A stretch of 64,000 nt of DNA from Competibacter sp963695105 (GTDB lineage Bacteria; Pseudomonadota; Gammaproteobacteria; Competibacterales; Competibacteraceae), in the NCBI GenBank assembly GCA_963695105.1, contig CAVOGC010000034.1, positions 1 to 64,000 on the forward strand, in the 5' to 3' direction. Below, one piece after another: positions 25,983 through 35,351 of the stretch (position 1 is its first letter; each line of letters opens with the position of its first letter). The translations under genes were made by a program, and so were the position numbers. The notes beneath the pieces are model-generated. The model saw nothing but the letters and a program-made list of their open reading frames with translations, was not told the origin of the DNA and did not search any database.

Positions 25983-26774
25983 ATGAAGACACGATCATTG
26001 GCCGTTACCCTGACCTTGACGCTGACATGCCCATCCATCCTTCTGGCGAAGCAAGCCAGGTGCACGGCGGACAGTCCGCCAACCCGCGCGGCGCTGGTGG
26101 AACTCTACACCTCCGAGGGCTGCAACAGTTGCCCCCCGGCGGACCGCTGGCTGAGCCGCCAGACGGCGCGGGACCGGGATTCGCACCGGATCGTGGCGCT
26201 GGCGTTCCACGTCGATTACTGGGATCGCCTGGGCTGGAAGGACCGCTTCGCCCAACCCGCGTTCGGCGCGCGGCAACGGGCGCTGGCGGCGCAGCAGAGT
26301 TCCCGGACCGTGTACACGCCGCAGGTACTGGTCAGCGGTCGGAGCCTGCCGCAATGGCAGCGGCCAGATGCGTTCCAGCAGGAGATCGCCAACCTGACCG
26401 CGCAGCCGGCGCCGGCCGATCTTCGAGCCGAACTGATCCCGGAACCGGATTTGTGGCGGGTGCGGGCCAGCGGGCAGGTGCACGCGCCAGTGGCGCGGGG
26501 CGAGGTCGGGGTGTTCGTGGCGATTTACCAGAACCGTCTCGACAGCCAAGTCACGGCGGGCGAGAACGCCGGGGAGCAATTACGCCACGACCGGGTGGCG
26601 CGGGCGCTGTTCGGACCGCTGGCCATCGACTCCGACGGACGTTTCGCCCACACCGTTTCGGTTCCCCTGCCGGACGACTTTGTGGCGCGCGATGCCGGCG
26701 TGGTGGTTTTCCTGCAGCGGCTCCAGAACGGCGAGGTATTGCAGGCGCTGGCACGGGCCGCTTGCGCCGGTTGA
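25983..26774 (+). CDS. DUF1223 family periplasmic protein (thioredoxin-like)
   Basis: 263 residues with a signal peptide (about 1-22). The family hallmark VELYTSEGCNSCPPAD lies just after it, a thioredoxin-fold CxxC (CNSC), followed by ALAFHVDYWDRLGWKD and QSSRTVYTPQVLVSG, all typical of DUF1223. Biochemical function is not established for the family. The CxxC suggests a redox role in the periplasm. It stands alone between the PTS operon and a small convergent gene. Confidence 0.88.
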   Translation: MKTRSLAVTLTLTLTCPSILLAKQARCTADSPPTRAALVELYTSEGCNSCPPADRWLSRQTARDRDSHRIVALAFHVDYWDRLGWKDRFAQPAFGARQRALAAQQSSRTVYTPQVLVSGRSLPQWQRPDAFQQEIANLTAQPAPADLRAELIPEPDLWRVRASGQVHAPVARGEVGVFVAIYQNRLDSQVTAGENAGEQLRHDRVARALFGPLAIDSDGRFAHTVSVPLPDDFVARDAGVVVFLQRLQNGEVLQALARAACAG

Positions 26775-26796
26775 GCGGCGCGCGGCCACCACTTTT

Positions 26797-27009
26797 TTAC
26801 GGATCGGGAACCACCACTACCGCGACCGTCGGTTCGGTATCGGCACGGTGCTCGCGCACCCAGGCCAGCCCGGCGGCGATCGCGGCCTCGGCGTCGGGGA
26901 AATAGGCGAACTGTTCGATCGACTGGCCATCCTCCATCAACATGGCCACATAAGGCGAATCCAGGTTCGTGGTACAAGGGAAACGGCGAACTTCCAGAGT
27001 CAGTGCCAT
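26797..27009 (-). CDS. Small conserved hypothetical protein (70 aa)
   Basis: I place the start at ATG 27009 (MALTLEVRRF), which has GGAGG 7 bp upstream. A longer reading from 27138 is not supported by a ribosome site. The product is a small soluble protein with a beta-rich first half and a helix around PDAEAAIAAGLAWVREH. I recognise no family. It is convergent with the DUF1223 gene and ends 20 bp from it. Confidence 0.6.
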   Translation of the reverse strand: MALTLEVRRFPCTTNLDSPYVAMLMEDGQSIEQFAYFPDAEAAIAAGLAWVREHRADTEPTVAVVVVPDP

Positions 27010-27171
27010 GGTCAACCTCCACCAGTCGTGCGGAATTATCCAATATTCGCCATATAGTGTATTCGTACCGCGCTGGCAATTCGCAACGGAACCGGTTCGG
27101 ATTGCATCGACTCTGAACCTGCGGCAATCCTCTACCATCGAGTTCGACTCCGCCCAGCGCCCGTCACGGCC

Positions 27172-28035
27172 ATGCTCGCCCCCGATCGCACCCTATCCCA
27201 TTCCAACCCACCGGACGCCCTGGCCGATTTCGTCGAACGCCACCCCCGGCTGTTCGTGCTGACCGGCGCCGGATGCAGCACCGATTCCGGCATTCCCGAT
27301 TACCGCGACCGCAACGGCGACTGGAAACGCCGCCAGCCGGTGCGCTATCAGGAGTTCATGGCCAGCGAACGGACCCGGCAGCGCTACTGGGCGCGCAGCC
27401 TGCTCGGTTGGCCCGCCTTCGCCCGCGCCCGGCCCAACGCCGCCCACGCCGCGCTGGCCCGGCTGGAAGCGGCGGGCTTCATCCATCAACTGGTCACCCA
27501 GAACGTCGATGGTCTGCATCAGCAGGCCGGCAGCCGGCGGGTGATCGATCTGCATGGCCGGCTCGATGTCGTGGTCTGCCTGACCTGCGGGACGCGGGGC
27601 GAGCGCGCCGGGTTTCAACGCGCGCTGGAACGGGATAACCCCGCGTTCGCCGCGCTGGCGGCGACGGTTGGCCCGGACGGCGACGCCGATCTGGAGAATG
27701 CGGATTTCAGCGGCTTTCGGGTGCCGGGCTGCCCGTGGTGCGGTGGCATGTTGAAACCGGCGGTGGTGTTTTTCGGCGAAACCGTGCCGAAACCCCGGGT
27801 CGAGCGCGCCCGCCAGCGGCTGACCGAGGCCGATGCCCTGCTGGTGATCGGCTCCTCGCTGATGGTGTTTTCCGGCTACCGCTTCTGCAAACTGGCCGCC
27901 GCTCGCGGCCAACCCATCGCCGCGCTCAATCTCGGCCGCACCCGCGCCGACGACGAACTCACCCTGAAGGTGGAGCAGCACTGCGAAGCGGCGCTGGCCG
28001 ACCTGCTCGAACGGTTGCGCCTCACCCCTGGGTGA
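27172..28035 (+). CDS. NAD-dependent protein deacylase (sirtuin, SIR2 family)
   Basis: 287 residues. The NAD-binding GAGCSTDSGIPDYR, the QNVDGLHQQAG segment and the catalytic histidine in DLHGRLD are all present. Zinc ligands are CLTC and, after an insert of about 50 residues, CPWC. The insert between the zinc pairs and NGDWKRR near the start are typical of the class II bacterial sirtuins. It removes acyl groups from lysines, releasing nicotinamide and O-acyl-ADP-ribose. No operon partner is evident. Confidence 0.93.
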   Translation: MLAPDRTLSHSNPPDALADFVERHPRLFVLTGAGCSTDSGIPDYRDRNGDWKRRQPVRYQEFMASERTRQRYWARSLLGWPAFARARPNAAHAALARLEAAGFIHQLVTQNVDGLHQQAGSRRVIDLHGRLDVVVCLTCGTRGERAGFQRALERDNPAFAALAATVGPDGDADLENADFSGFRVPGCPWCGGMLKPAVVFFGETVPKPRVERARQRLTEADALLVIGSSLMVFSGYRFCKLAAARGQPIAALNLGRTRADDELTLKVEQHCEAALADLLERLRLTPG

Positions 28036-28045
28036 AGGATGCCGG

Positions 28046-28630
28046 CTAGCGGCCGGGATTGAGCCGGCCCAGCACTCGAACCGCGCCGTCGGCTGCCGGC
28101 TGGATCACGATCATTTCGCCCGAACCGGGAAAAACCCCGGTCAACGCGGTGATGTTGACCTGATGGGTCACCAGCACCCGTGGCGGACCGTTGTGCGGGT
28201 CGTTCAAAAATTCCCGCAATTGGGCGGTCTGAGCGGGACCACGTTCGCTTGCGGCGAAAAACGAATCCAGCGGTGGAAACGGTTGTACCGGTCCCAGATC
28301 CAGCAGCCGGGCGGTTTCCAGGCAGCGGCACCAGCGACTCGACCACACGGTCGCGGCCGGGATGCCGTTGGCGCGGAACGCATCGCCGATCTCGCGAGCC
28401 TGTCGCCGACCCTCGTCCGACAGGTTGCGCTGGGTCGCGCAGTCTTCCAGCCTGAATCCAGCCGGATCGCCGCCGCCGGGCGCCACGGCATGGCGGATCA
28501 ACGCCACGGCATCTCCGGCCCGGAGCGCCTCCCATAGCGGCTCGCCGGCCTGGAGCACCGCGGTCCACCCAAGTAGCCACGCAAACGACAGCACCCGAAA
28601 CCCACGCCACAATCCACGGCAATAAGGCAT
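28046..28630 (-). CDS. Secreted histidine phosphatase family protein
   Basis: 194 residues from ATG 28630 (GGGAGG upstream). An N-terminal hydrophobic segment ending VLQAGEP is a probable signal peptide. The phospho-acceptor motif is VALIRHAVAPG, followed by SDEGRRQAREIGDAF, VWSSRWCRCLETA and the C-terminal VTHQVNITALTG histidine, the catalytic set of the phosphoglycerate-mutase-like superfamily. Substrate is unknown. It converges on the sirtuin gene with a 10-bp gap. Confidence 0.88.
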   Translation of the reverse strand: MPYCRGLWRGFRVLSFAWLLGWTAVLQAGEPLWEALRAGDAVALIRHAVAPGGGDPAGFRLEDCATQRNLSDEGRRQAREIGDAFRANGIPAATVWSSRWCRCLETARLLDLGPVQPFPPLDSFFAASERGPAQTAQLREFLNDPHNGPPRVLVTHQVNITALTGVFPGSGEMIVIQPAADGAVRVLGRLNPGR

Positions 28631-28676
28631 GATGACCCTCCCGATGGTGTTTGAACGCCACATGTGGCCTTAGAAA

Positions 28677-30830
28677 ATGCTCGCGCTCAAAAATCCCCCG
28701 CGCCACCGTTTTGTCAACCTTGACCATCGTTGGCGTCCCGGTCGCTGGCTGGCGTCGGTGGCCCTGATAAGCGGTCTGCTGCTGGCCCTGGACGCGGCGT
28801 TGCCACCGCCGCCGGACCGCGCCCACCAGGTCTCGGCGCTGGCGCTGGACTCCGGCGACCGCATCCTGCGCGCCTTCACCGCGCCACCGGGCGTGTGGCG
28901 GCTGCCGGCGCGGCCGGAAGACGTGGACCCGCTGTACCTCACCATGCTCACGGCCTACGAAGACCAGCGTTTCGAATCCCATGCCGGCGTCGATCCGCTG
29001 GCGGTGGCGCGGGCGCTGGGGCAATGGCTGCGGCATGGCCGGGTGGTGTCGGGCGCCTCGACCCTGACCATGCAAGCCGCCCGTCTACTGGAGCCGCACC
29101 GGCGCGACCTGCCCGGCAAACTGGGCGAGATGCTGCGCGCCTTGCAACTGGAACGCCGCTATTCCAAAAACGACATCCTGAGTTTCTACCTGACCCTGGC
29201 GCCCTACGGCGGCAATCTGGAAGGGATACGCGCCGCCGCGCTGGCCTGGTTCGGCAAGGAACCGATCCGGCTGACGGCGGCGGAAGCGGCGCTGCTGGTG
29301 GTACTGCCGCAAGCTCCCTCCCGGTTGCGGCCGGATCGCTATCCCGCGCGGGCGCGGGCGGCCCGCGACAAGGTGCTGGCGCGCATGGGCCAACTCGGCG
29401 TGCTCACCCCGCGACAGGTGGAGGAATCCCGCGAGGAACCCGTTCCCCGGCGACGGCGCTCCCTGCCGTTTCTGGCCCCGCATCTGGCCGAGCGGTTGCG
29501 CGCGGCCCGGCCGGATACGCCGCTGCTGCGCACCTTCATTAACCGGAACTTGCAGCAGACCCTGGAAACGCTGGCCCGCCAGCAGCAGACCGTGCTGGAG
29601 CCGACCAGCAGCATCGCGCTGCTGGTGGTGGCGAACCGCGACCGGCGGGTGCTGGCCTATGTCGGCGCCAGCGATTTCTTCGATCCGCGCCGCGCCGGCC
29701 AGGTCGACATGGTGCGGGCGGTGCGTTCGCCGGGCTCGACGCTGAAGCCGTTGGTGTACGGGTTGGGTTTCGACGATCTGCTGATCCACCCCGAAACCCT
29801 GATCGAGGACGCGCCGACCCGCTTCGGCGATTACAGCCCCAGCAATTTCCGCAATACCTACGCCGGGCAACTGTCGGTGCGCGAGGCGCTGCAACAATCG
29901 CTGAACATCCCGGCGGTGGCGGTGCTGGAACAGGTCGGGCCGGCGCGGGTGGCGGCGCGACTGCGCGAGGTCGGCCTGCCGCTGCACTGGAACACGGCCA
30001 ACCCCCGGCCGGGCTTGCCGCTGGTGCTGGGTGGGGTTGGCATGACTCTGGAGGAACTGGTGACGCTGTACACCGGCATCGCCGGCGACGGCCGGATCGC
30101 GACCTTGCGCTTCTCCCCCGCCGACCCCATCGAACCGGGCCGCGATCTGTTGACGGCAACCGCCTGCTGGTATCTGAACGACATCCTGCGCGGCTCGCCG
30201 GCGCCGCAAAACGTGGCTCCGCCGGCCAGCGCCGCCCGGCCGCGTTTCATCGCCCACAAGACCGGCACCTCCTACGGGTTCCGCGATGCCTGGGCGCTGG
30301 GCTTCGACGCCGATTACACCGTCGGGGTCTGGGTCGGGCGGCCGGACGGCTCGCCCAGCCCCGGTCACTACGGCCGCAACACCGCCGCGCCGCTGCTGTT
30401 CCGGGTGTTCGATCTGCTACCGGAACCCACGACCCCATCCACGCCGCCGCCCGCCAACGTGCTGCGGGTGGTCGGCCGCGCGCGGTTGCCGGAACGCTTG
30501 CGCTATTTCCGTACCCGGTCGGCATGGGAAACGGTCGGCGCGCCACCGCTCGGCATCAGCTTTCCAGTGACGGGCACCACGGTGGAATTGCCGGCGCGGG
30601 AGGATCAACTGATCGAGCTGCCGCTGGCCGCGACCGGCGGAGTCCGACCGCTGCGCTGGCTGGTGAACGGCCGGCCGCTGCCGGCGAATCCGTGGCGGCG
30701 GGATGCGTTCTGGCCGCCGGACGGCGAGGGGCTGGCACGGATCACCGTACTGGATCAGGCCGGGCAAGCCGCCAGCGCCGAGGTGTGGGTCAGTCGGGCC
30801 GCAAGGGAATCAAGCTCCGCCCCTCCTTGA
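28677..30830 (+). CDS. pbpC: Penicillin-binding protein 1C
   Basis: 717 residues. A membrane anchor (about 24-44) is followed by a glycosyltransferase (GT51) domain with TAYEDQRFESHAGVD (catalytic Glu) and GASTLTMQAARLL. The transpeptidase domain has SPGSTLKPL (Ser nucleophile) and HKTGTSYGFRDAW. The C-terminal PBP1C extension contains GTTVELPAREDQLIELP and RWLVNGRPLP. It polymerises peptidoglycan glycan strands. The alpha-2-macroglobulin gene that often accompanies pbpC is not adjacent here. Confidence 0.94.
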   Translation: MLALKNPPRHRFVNLDHRWRPGRWLASVALISGLLLALDAALPPPPDRAHQVSALALDSGDRILRAFTAPPGVWRLPARPEDVDPLYLTMLTAYEDQRFESHAGVDPLAVARALGQWLRHGRVVSGASTLTMQAARLLEPHRRDLPGKLGEMLRALQLERRYSKNDILSFYLTLAPYGGNLEGIRAAALAWFGKEPIRLTAAEAALLVVLPQAPSRLRPDRYPARARAARDKVLARMGQLGVLTPRQVEESREEPVPRRRRSLPFLAPHLAERLRAARPDTPLLRTFINRNLQQTLETLARQQQTVLEPTSSIALLVVANRDRRVLAYVGASDFFDPRRAGQVDMVRAVRSPGSTLKPLVYGLGFDDLLIHPETLIEDAPTRFGDYSPSNFRNTYAGQLSVREALQQSLNIPAVAVLEQVGPARVAARLREVGLPLHWNTANPRPGLPLVLGGVGMTLEELVTLYTGIAGDGRIATLRFSPADPIEPGRDLLTATACWYLNDILRGSPAPQNVAPPASAARPRFIAHKTGTSYGFRDAWALGFDADYTVGVWVGRPDGSPSPGHYGRNTAAPLLFRVFDLLPEPTTPSTPPPANVLRVVGRARLPERLRYFRTRSAWETVGAPPLGISFPVTGTTVELPAREDQLIELPLAATGGVRPLRWLVNGRPLPANPWRRDAFWPPDGEGLARITVLDQAGQAASAEVWVSRAARESSSAPP

Positions 30831-30896
30831 CGCGCAGGGGCGAGCGGGAGGATTAAACAAGGGGTTGTGCGGGTCGAGGGAGGCCGGATTCTCCAC

Positions 30897-31394
30897 CTAA
30901 GGCGCCGTCTTGGGCGGTTTGTCGCCCCAGGGCATCATCGCCACCGCCGAAACCGAGTTCTTGGGCGAACCTTCCACCAGCTTGTCGCTGTAGACCAGAT
31001 ACACCAGGGTGTTGCGTGGCTGGTCGAGAAAGCGCACCACCCGCATCTTCTTGAACAGCAGCGAACGGCGCTCGGTGAACACTTCCTCGCCGTCCTTGAA
31101 CTTCTCCTTAACGTTGATCGGCCCGGTCTGCCGGCAGGCCAGCGAGGCGTCGGACGTGTCCTCGGCCAGCCCCAGCCCACCCTTGATGCCGCCCGTCTGC
31201 GAGCGGCTGACGTAACAGGTCACGCCGTCGATCTTGGGGTCGTCGAAGGCTTCAACCACGATCTTGTGGTTCGGCCCCAGCCATTGGAAGGCGGTATCCA
31301 CGCTGCCGATTTCATCGGCGTGGGCCATCGACGCCATGGCCAGGGTCCCACCGAGCAACCCGCCGAGCCAATGGGCTCTCATCTTGCGATTCAT
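30897..31394 (-). CDS. creA: CreA family periplasmic protein
   Basis: 165 residues with a signal peptide ending SMAHA. The CreA core is clear: VDTAFQWLGPNHKIVVEAFDDP, split here as GPNHKIVVEAFDDP, then VTCYVSRSQTGGIKGGLGLAED and SLACRQTGPI. Two cysteines probably form a disulfide. Function unknown. It converges on pbpC with a 66-bp gap. Confidence 0.92.
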   Translation of the reverse strand: MNRKMRAHWLGGLLGGTLAMASMAHADEIGSVDTAFQWLGPNHKIVVEAFDDPKIDGVTCYVSRSQTGGIKGGLGLAEDTSDASLACRQTGPINVKEKFKDGEEVFTERRSLLFKKMRVVRFLDQPRNTLVYLVYSDKLVEGSPKNSVSAVAMMPWGDKPPKTAP

Positions 31395-31629
31395 CCGAGG
31401 TTTCTCCGTTGCTTAACCGTACACGGGAGGATAGCGCAACTCGATACCGGCTACTCAGCCCCGGCGAACTGGAGGGTTGCGGGCGCACCCAATCCTCAAG
31501 AACCTGTCGTTCAGTCCGTCTGAACAAACATCCCGCCGGATTTCGAGTCTATTTAACGCGGGTTAACATCCTGTGAGATTTATTGGATGATCCGCCGGCT
31601 ACCCCCACTCTCTTCAGGAGGATCTGGCA

Positions 31630-32748
31630 ATGCGTATCGGCGTACCCAAAGAAATCAAGGTTCACGAATACCGGGTCGGCCTCACTCCGGACAGCGTGCG
31701 GGAATTCACCGCTCACGGCCATCGGGTGCTGGTGGAAACCCACGCCGGCGCCGGCATCGGCAGTTCGGACGACGACTATCGCGTCGCCGGCGCCGAGATC
31801 GCGGCCACGCCAGCGGACGTCTTCGCCCAGGCCGAGATGATCGTGAAAGTCAAGGAACCGCAGGCGGTCGAGCGCCAGATGTTGCGCCCAGGGCAGATCC
31901 TGTTCACCTATCTGCATCTGGCCCCCGACCCGGATCAGACCCGGGATCTGGTCAACAGCGGCGCGATTTGCATCGCTTACGAAACCGTGACCGACGGCCA
32001 CGGCGGGCTGCCGCTGCTGGCGCCGATGTCGCAGGTGGCCGGCCGGCTGTCGATTCAGGCCGGCGCCTCGGCGCTGGAACGGGCCAAGGGCGGGCGGGGT
32101 ATTTTGCTCGGTGGCGTGCCGGGCGTGGCCCCGGCCAAGGTGGTGGTGATCGGCGGCGGCGTGGTCGGCGAGAACGCTATCTACATGGCGCTGGGCATGG
32201 CGGCCGACGTGACCGTGCTCGATCGCAACGTGGGCGTGCTGGCGCGGTTGGCGCGGCGCTTCGGCGCGGCGCTCAAGACCGTCTACTCCACCAAGGCTTC
32301 CCTCGAAGATTATGTGCTGCAAGCCGACCTGGTGGTCGGTGGGGTGCTGGTGGCCGGCGCCGAGGCGCCCAAGCTGGTGACCCGCGACATGGTCCGGCGG
32401 ATGAAACCGGGTTCGGTGCTGGTGGATGTCGCCATCGACCAGGGCGGCTGCTTCGAGACCTCGCATCCGACCACTCACGCCGAGCCGACCTATGTGGTGG
32501 ACGGCGTGGTGCATTACTGCGTCGCCAACATGCCGGGGGCGGTGCCCAATACGTCCACCTACGCCCTCAACAACGTCACTTTGCCCTACGCCCTGGCCCT
32601 GGCCGACAAGGGTTACCAGAAGGCGCTGTTGGAAAATCCCAATTTCCTGGAGGGTCTCAACGTCTGCCGGGGCAAGGTGACTTACCAGGCGGTCGCCGAC
32701 GATCTCGGCTACGAGTACGTCGAACCGCGCGCCGCGCTCGCCGGCTGA
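31630..32748 (+). CDS. ald: Alanine dehydrogenase
   Basis: 372 residues, standard length, with AGGAGG upstream. The N-terminus MRIGVPKEIKVHEYRVGL, the catalytic lysine in VKVKEPQ and histidine in TYLHLAPD are present, as is the NAD-binding GGGVVGENA. The conserved PGAVPNTSTYALNNVTLPYA near the C-terminus is diagnostic. It interconverts alanine and pyruvate with NAD, linking pyruvate and ammonium metabolism. It has its own upstream region (31395-31629), where I see no other gene. Confidence 0.95.
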   Translation: MRIGVPKEIKVHEYRVGLTPDSVREFTAHGHRVLVETHAGAGIGSSDDDYRVAGAEIAATPADVFAQAEMIVKVKEPQAVERQMLRPGQILFTYLHLAPDPDQTRDLVNSGAICIAYETVTDGHGGLPLLAPMSQVAGRLSIQAGASALERAKGGRGILLGGVPGVAPAKVVVIGGGVVGENAIYMALGMAADVTVLDRNVGVLARLARRFGAALKTVYSTKASLEDYVLQADLVVGGVLVAGAEAPKLVTRDMVRRMKPGSVLVDVAIDQGGCFETSHPTTHAEPTYVVDGVVHYCVANMPGAVPNTSTYALNNVTLPYALALADKGYQKALLENPNFLEGLNVCRGKVTYQAVADDLGYEYVEPRAALAG

Positions 32749-32766
32749 AAGAAGGCGGGTTGGGGC

Positions 32767-33177
32767 TTACTGATATTCCCGCCAGTACTCCGGTTGCGGA
32801 TCGCGGCAACCATGAGTGAGGTGTTGGTAGCGGTTGACGAAAACGTCCTGCCGGGTGGCCTGACCTTCCTGGGCGATGGCCAGGTTTTCCCGCTGGGTTT
32901 CCTCGGCGTAGTAGAACAGCGACCGCTTCAACTTGCACAACAGACTGTTATCGAGGTGGTAACCGAGTTCGCCCAAGGCGTGTTCGATGGATTGCAGGGT
33001 AACCCGCCGCAGGTCGTAAACCACGATCAGAGCGTGCGCCGACAGGTACTGGACGGCATGGACGCCAGCCACTCCTCGCAGCCAGCCCGCCGCCGAGCCC
33101 GCCTGATCGGGATCTTCATGGAGACGGCAAAACTGGATGGTGCGGTGCTTATACAGCTCTTCGGTGTCGGCGCGCAT
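32767..33177 (-). CDS. Conserved hypothetical protein with an HMA-like ferredoxin fold
   Basis: 136 residues from ATG 33177, which has GGAGG about 8-12 bp upstream. Starting there avoids overlap with prmC. The first half (HRTIQFCRLHEDPDQAGSAA through SIEHALGELGYHLDN) has the beta-alpha-beta-beta-alpha-beta pattern of heavy-metal-associated domains. The GMxCxxC metal loop is replaced by HEDPDQAG, so metal binding is doubtful. The C-terminal half is charged and ends with an aromatic-rich tail (PEYWREYQ). Function unknown. Confidence 0.65.
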   Translation of the reverse strand: MRADTEELYKHRTIQFCRLHEDPDQAGSAAGWLRGVAGVHAVQYLSAHALIVVYDLRRVTLQSIEHALGELGYHLDNSLLCKLKRSLFYYAEETQRENLAIAQEGQATRQDVFVNRYQHLTHGCRDPQPEYWREYQ

Positions 33178-33253
33178 GACGTTTTCCTCCACGGCTGCCG
33201 GATCACTGCGAGGCATATCGATATAACAACCGTAGCCGCTGGCGCGCGCCGTT

Positions 33254-34102
33254 TCAAGCCGGCCAGCGCCCGACACTGGTCCGGCTCAGCCCGGCGGCGT
33301 CCCGGTGATCGCTCACTTCGACAAAGCCGCGTTTCCGTAACAGCGCCGGCACCGCCTCACCCTGATCGTAACCGTGCTCCAGCAGCAGCCAGCCGCCCGC
33401 CAGCAGGCAAGCGGGCGCTTGCGCGATGATCGACCGCAGGGCATCCAACCCGTCCTCGCCCGCCACCAGCGCCGCCGCCGGCTCGAAGCGCAAATCGCCC
33501 CGCCGCCAGTAAGCGTCGGCGGCGGCAACATAGGGCGGATTGGAGGCCATCAGATCGAAGCGCTCGCCGGCCAGCGGCGCGCACCAGTCGCCTTCGCGGA
33601 ATTCGACGTTGGCGATGTTCAGCCGCCGGGCGTTGCGCCGGGCGACGACCAGGGTCGCCGGGCCGCTCTCGGTGGCGACGATGCGCGCCTGGGGCCGCTC
33701 CAACGCCAACGCCAGGGCAATCGCACCACTGCCGGCGCCGAGATCGGCAATCGCGAGCGGCCGGTCCGCCGGCAACCTTTCCAGCGCCAGCTCCACCAGC
33801 AATTCGGTCTCCGGGCGAGGAATCAGAGTGTCGGGCGTGACTTCCAGCTCCAGCGACCAGAACTCGCGCCGGCCAAGCAGGTAAGCGATCGGCTCTCCCG
33901 CGCGGCGCCGATCCAGCCAGGCGACGAAACGGGCCGTTCGTTCCGATTCCGGCACCCGCTCCGGCCAGGCATGAAGGTAGCTACGGGGCCGTTCCAGCGC
34001 CGCCGCCAGCAGCAATTCGGCGTCCAATCGCGGGGTCTCGCTGGTTTCGGCCAGCCGCTGGACGGCGGCGGCCAGCAATTCGCGGAGGCTGGCGGCACTC
34101 AC
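33254..34102 (-). CDS. prmC: Release factor N5-glutamine methyltransferase PrmC
   Basis: 282 residues, probable GTG start at 34102. The SAM site is ADLGAGSGAIALALA and the glutamine-binding motif is SNPPYVAA; the N-terminal helical domain includes LLGRREFWSLELEV and PRPETELLVE. It methylates the GGQ glutamine of release factors and is paired with prfA, 166 bp upstream on the same strand. The gap holds a C/G-rich inverted element. Confidence 0.95.
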   Translation of the reverse strand: MSAASLRELLAAAVQRLAETSETPRLDAELLLAAALERPRSYLHAWPERVPESERTARFVAWLDRRRAGEPIAYLLGRREFWSLELEVTPDTLIPRPETELLVELALERLPADRPLAIADLGAGSGAIALALALERPQARIVATESGPATLVVARRNARRLNIANVEFREGDWCAPLAGERFDLMASNPPYVAAADAYWRRGDLRFEPAAALVAGEDGLDALRSIIAQAPACLLAGGWLLLEHGYDQGEAVPALLRKRGFVEVSDHRDAAGLSRTSVGRWPA

Positions 34103-34268
34103 TCGACGGCAACCATGCGTTCCCCTGCCTCACCTGAGCACAAGAGAGGTCGGCACTGGGGAATATTTGGAGACCGCACAAAAACTCCCCTCCCCCCGTG
34201 GAATAGGGGTCGGGGGTGAGGGTTGTTTTTCAACCGCTTGAATCCCCAGGGGCCGGACAAAATGTCTC

Positions 34269-35351
34269 TTACTCGGCCAGCGCCGCCAGCAGATCGGCCT
34301 GGTATTCGTTAATCAGCGGATCGATCACCGGGTCGAGATTCCCCGCCAGAACTTCGCCGAGCTTGTAGATCGTCAGGTTGATGCGATGGTCGGTCACCCG
34401 CCCCTGCGGGAAGTTGTAGGTGCGGATACGCTCGGAACGGTCGCCGCTGCCAACCAGCAGCTTGCGGGTTTGCGCCTGGGCGCTGGTCTGTTTTTCCCGC
34501 TCCGCCGCCAGCAGCTTCGCCTGCAACAGGGACATCGCCCGCGAGCGGTTCTTGTGCTGGGAACGTTCGTCCTGACATTCGACCACGATCCCGCTCGGCA
34601 GGTGAGTGATGCGGATGGCCGAATCGGTCTTGTTGACGTGCTGGCCGCCCGCCCCGGAAGAACGGTAGGTATCGATACGCAAATCGCTGGCGTTGATCTC
34701 GATCTGCTCGACCTCCGCCAGTTCCGGCAACACCGCGACGGTGGCGGCGGAGGTGTGGATGCGGCCCTGCGCCTCGGTCGCCGGCACCCGCTGCACCCGG
34801 TGCGCGCCGGATTCGAACTTGAGCCGCGAATAGGCGCCCTGGCCGATGACGCGGCTGATCGCCTCCTTGTAGCCGCCGTGCTCGCCGGGACTCTCGCTGA
34901 GGGTTTCCAGCGCCCAGCCGCGCAGTTCGGCGTAGCGGGCGTACATGCGCAGCAAATCGCCGGCGAACAGCGCCGCCTCGTCACCGCCGGTGCCGGCGCG
35001 GATTTCCAGAAACACGTTGCCGGCGTCGTGCGGGTCGCGTGGCAGCAACAACAGTTGCAGCGCCCGCTCCTGCCCGGTGCGGCGCTCTTCCGCCTCCAGC
35101 AGTTCTTCCTGAGCCAGGGCGCGCAGTTCGGGGTCACCATCCCGACTCATCTCGCGGGCGCCATCCAAGTCGTCCAGAGTGCGGCGGTAGGCCAGAAACC
35201 CACTCGCCACCGGCCCCAGTTGGGCGTATTCCACCGACAGGGCGCGGAAACGGTCGTTGTCGCCGATGATCTCGGGATCGGCCAGCAGCACGCCGACCTC
35301 CTGATGGCGCTCCGTCAGTTGTTCCAGCTTGGCGAGCATGGAGGCGTTCAT
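34269..35351 (-). CDS. prfA: Peptide chain release factor 1
   Basis: 360 residues, the normal RF1 length. The peptidyl-hydrolysis motif GAGGQHVNKTDSA is at about 230, and the stop-codon reading domain and EIRAGTGGDEAALFAGDL are present. It terminates translation at UAA and UAG. The start overlaps the hemA stop by 4 bp, and prmC follows: the widespread hemA-prfA-prmC cluster. Confidence 0.97.
   Translation of the reverse strand: MNASMLAKLEQLTERHQEVGVLLADPEIIGDNDRFRALSVEYAQLGPVASGFLAYRRTLDDLDGAREMSRDGDPELRALAQEELLEAEERRTGQERALQLLLLPRDPHDAGNVFLEIRAGTGGDEAALFAGDLLRMYARYAELRGWALETLSESPGEHGGYKEAISRVIGQGAYSRLKFESGAHRVQRVPATEAQGRIHTSAATVAVLPELAEVEQIEINASDLRIDTYRSSGAGGQHVNKTDSAIRITHLPSGIVVECQDERSQHKNRSRAMSLLQAKLLAAEREKQTSAQAQTRKLLVGSGDRSERIRTYNFPQGRVTDHRINLTIYKLGEVLAGNLDPVIDPLINEYQADLLAALAE

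Noticed and set aside
34183..34222. C-run/G-run palindrome between prfA and prmC considered as a terminator
   Set aside because: Imperfect, no T tract, and prfA and prmC are expected to be co-transcribed; noted only as an intergenic repeat.
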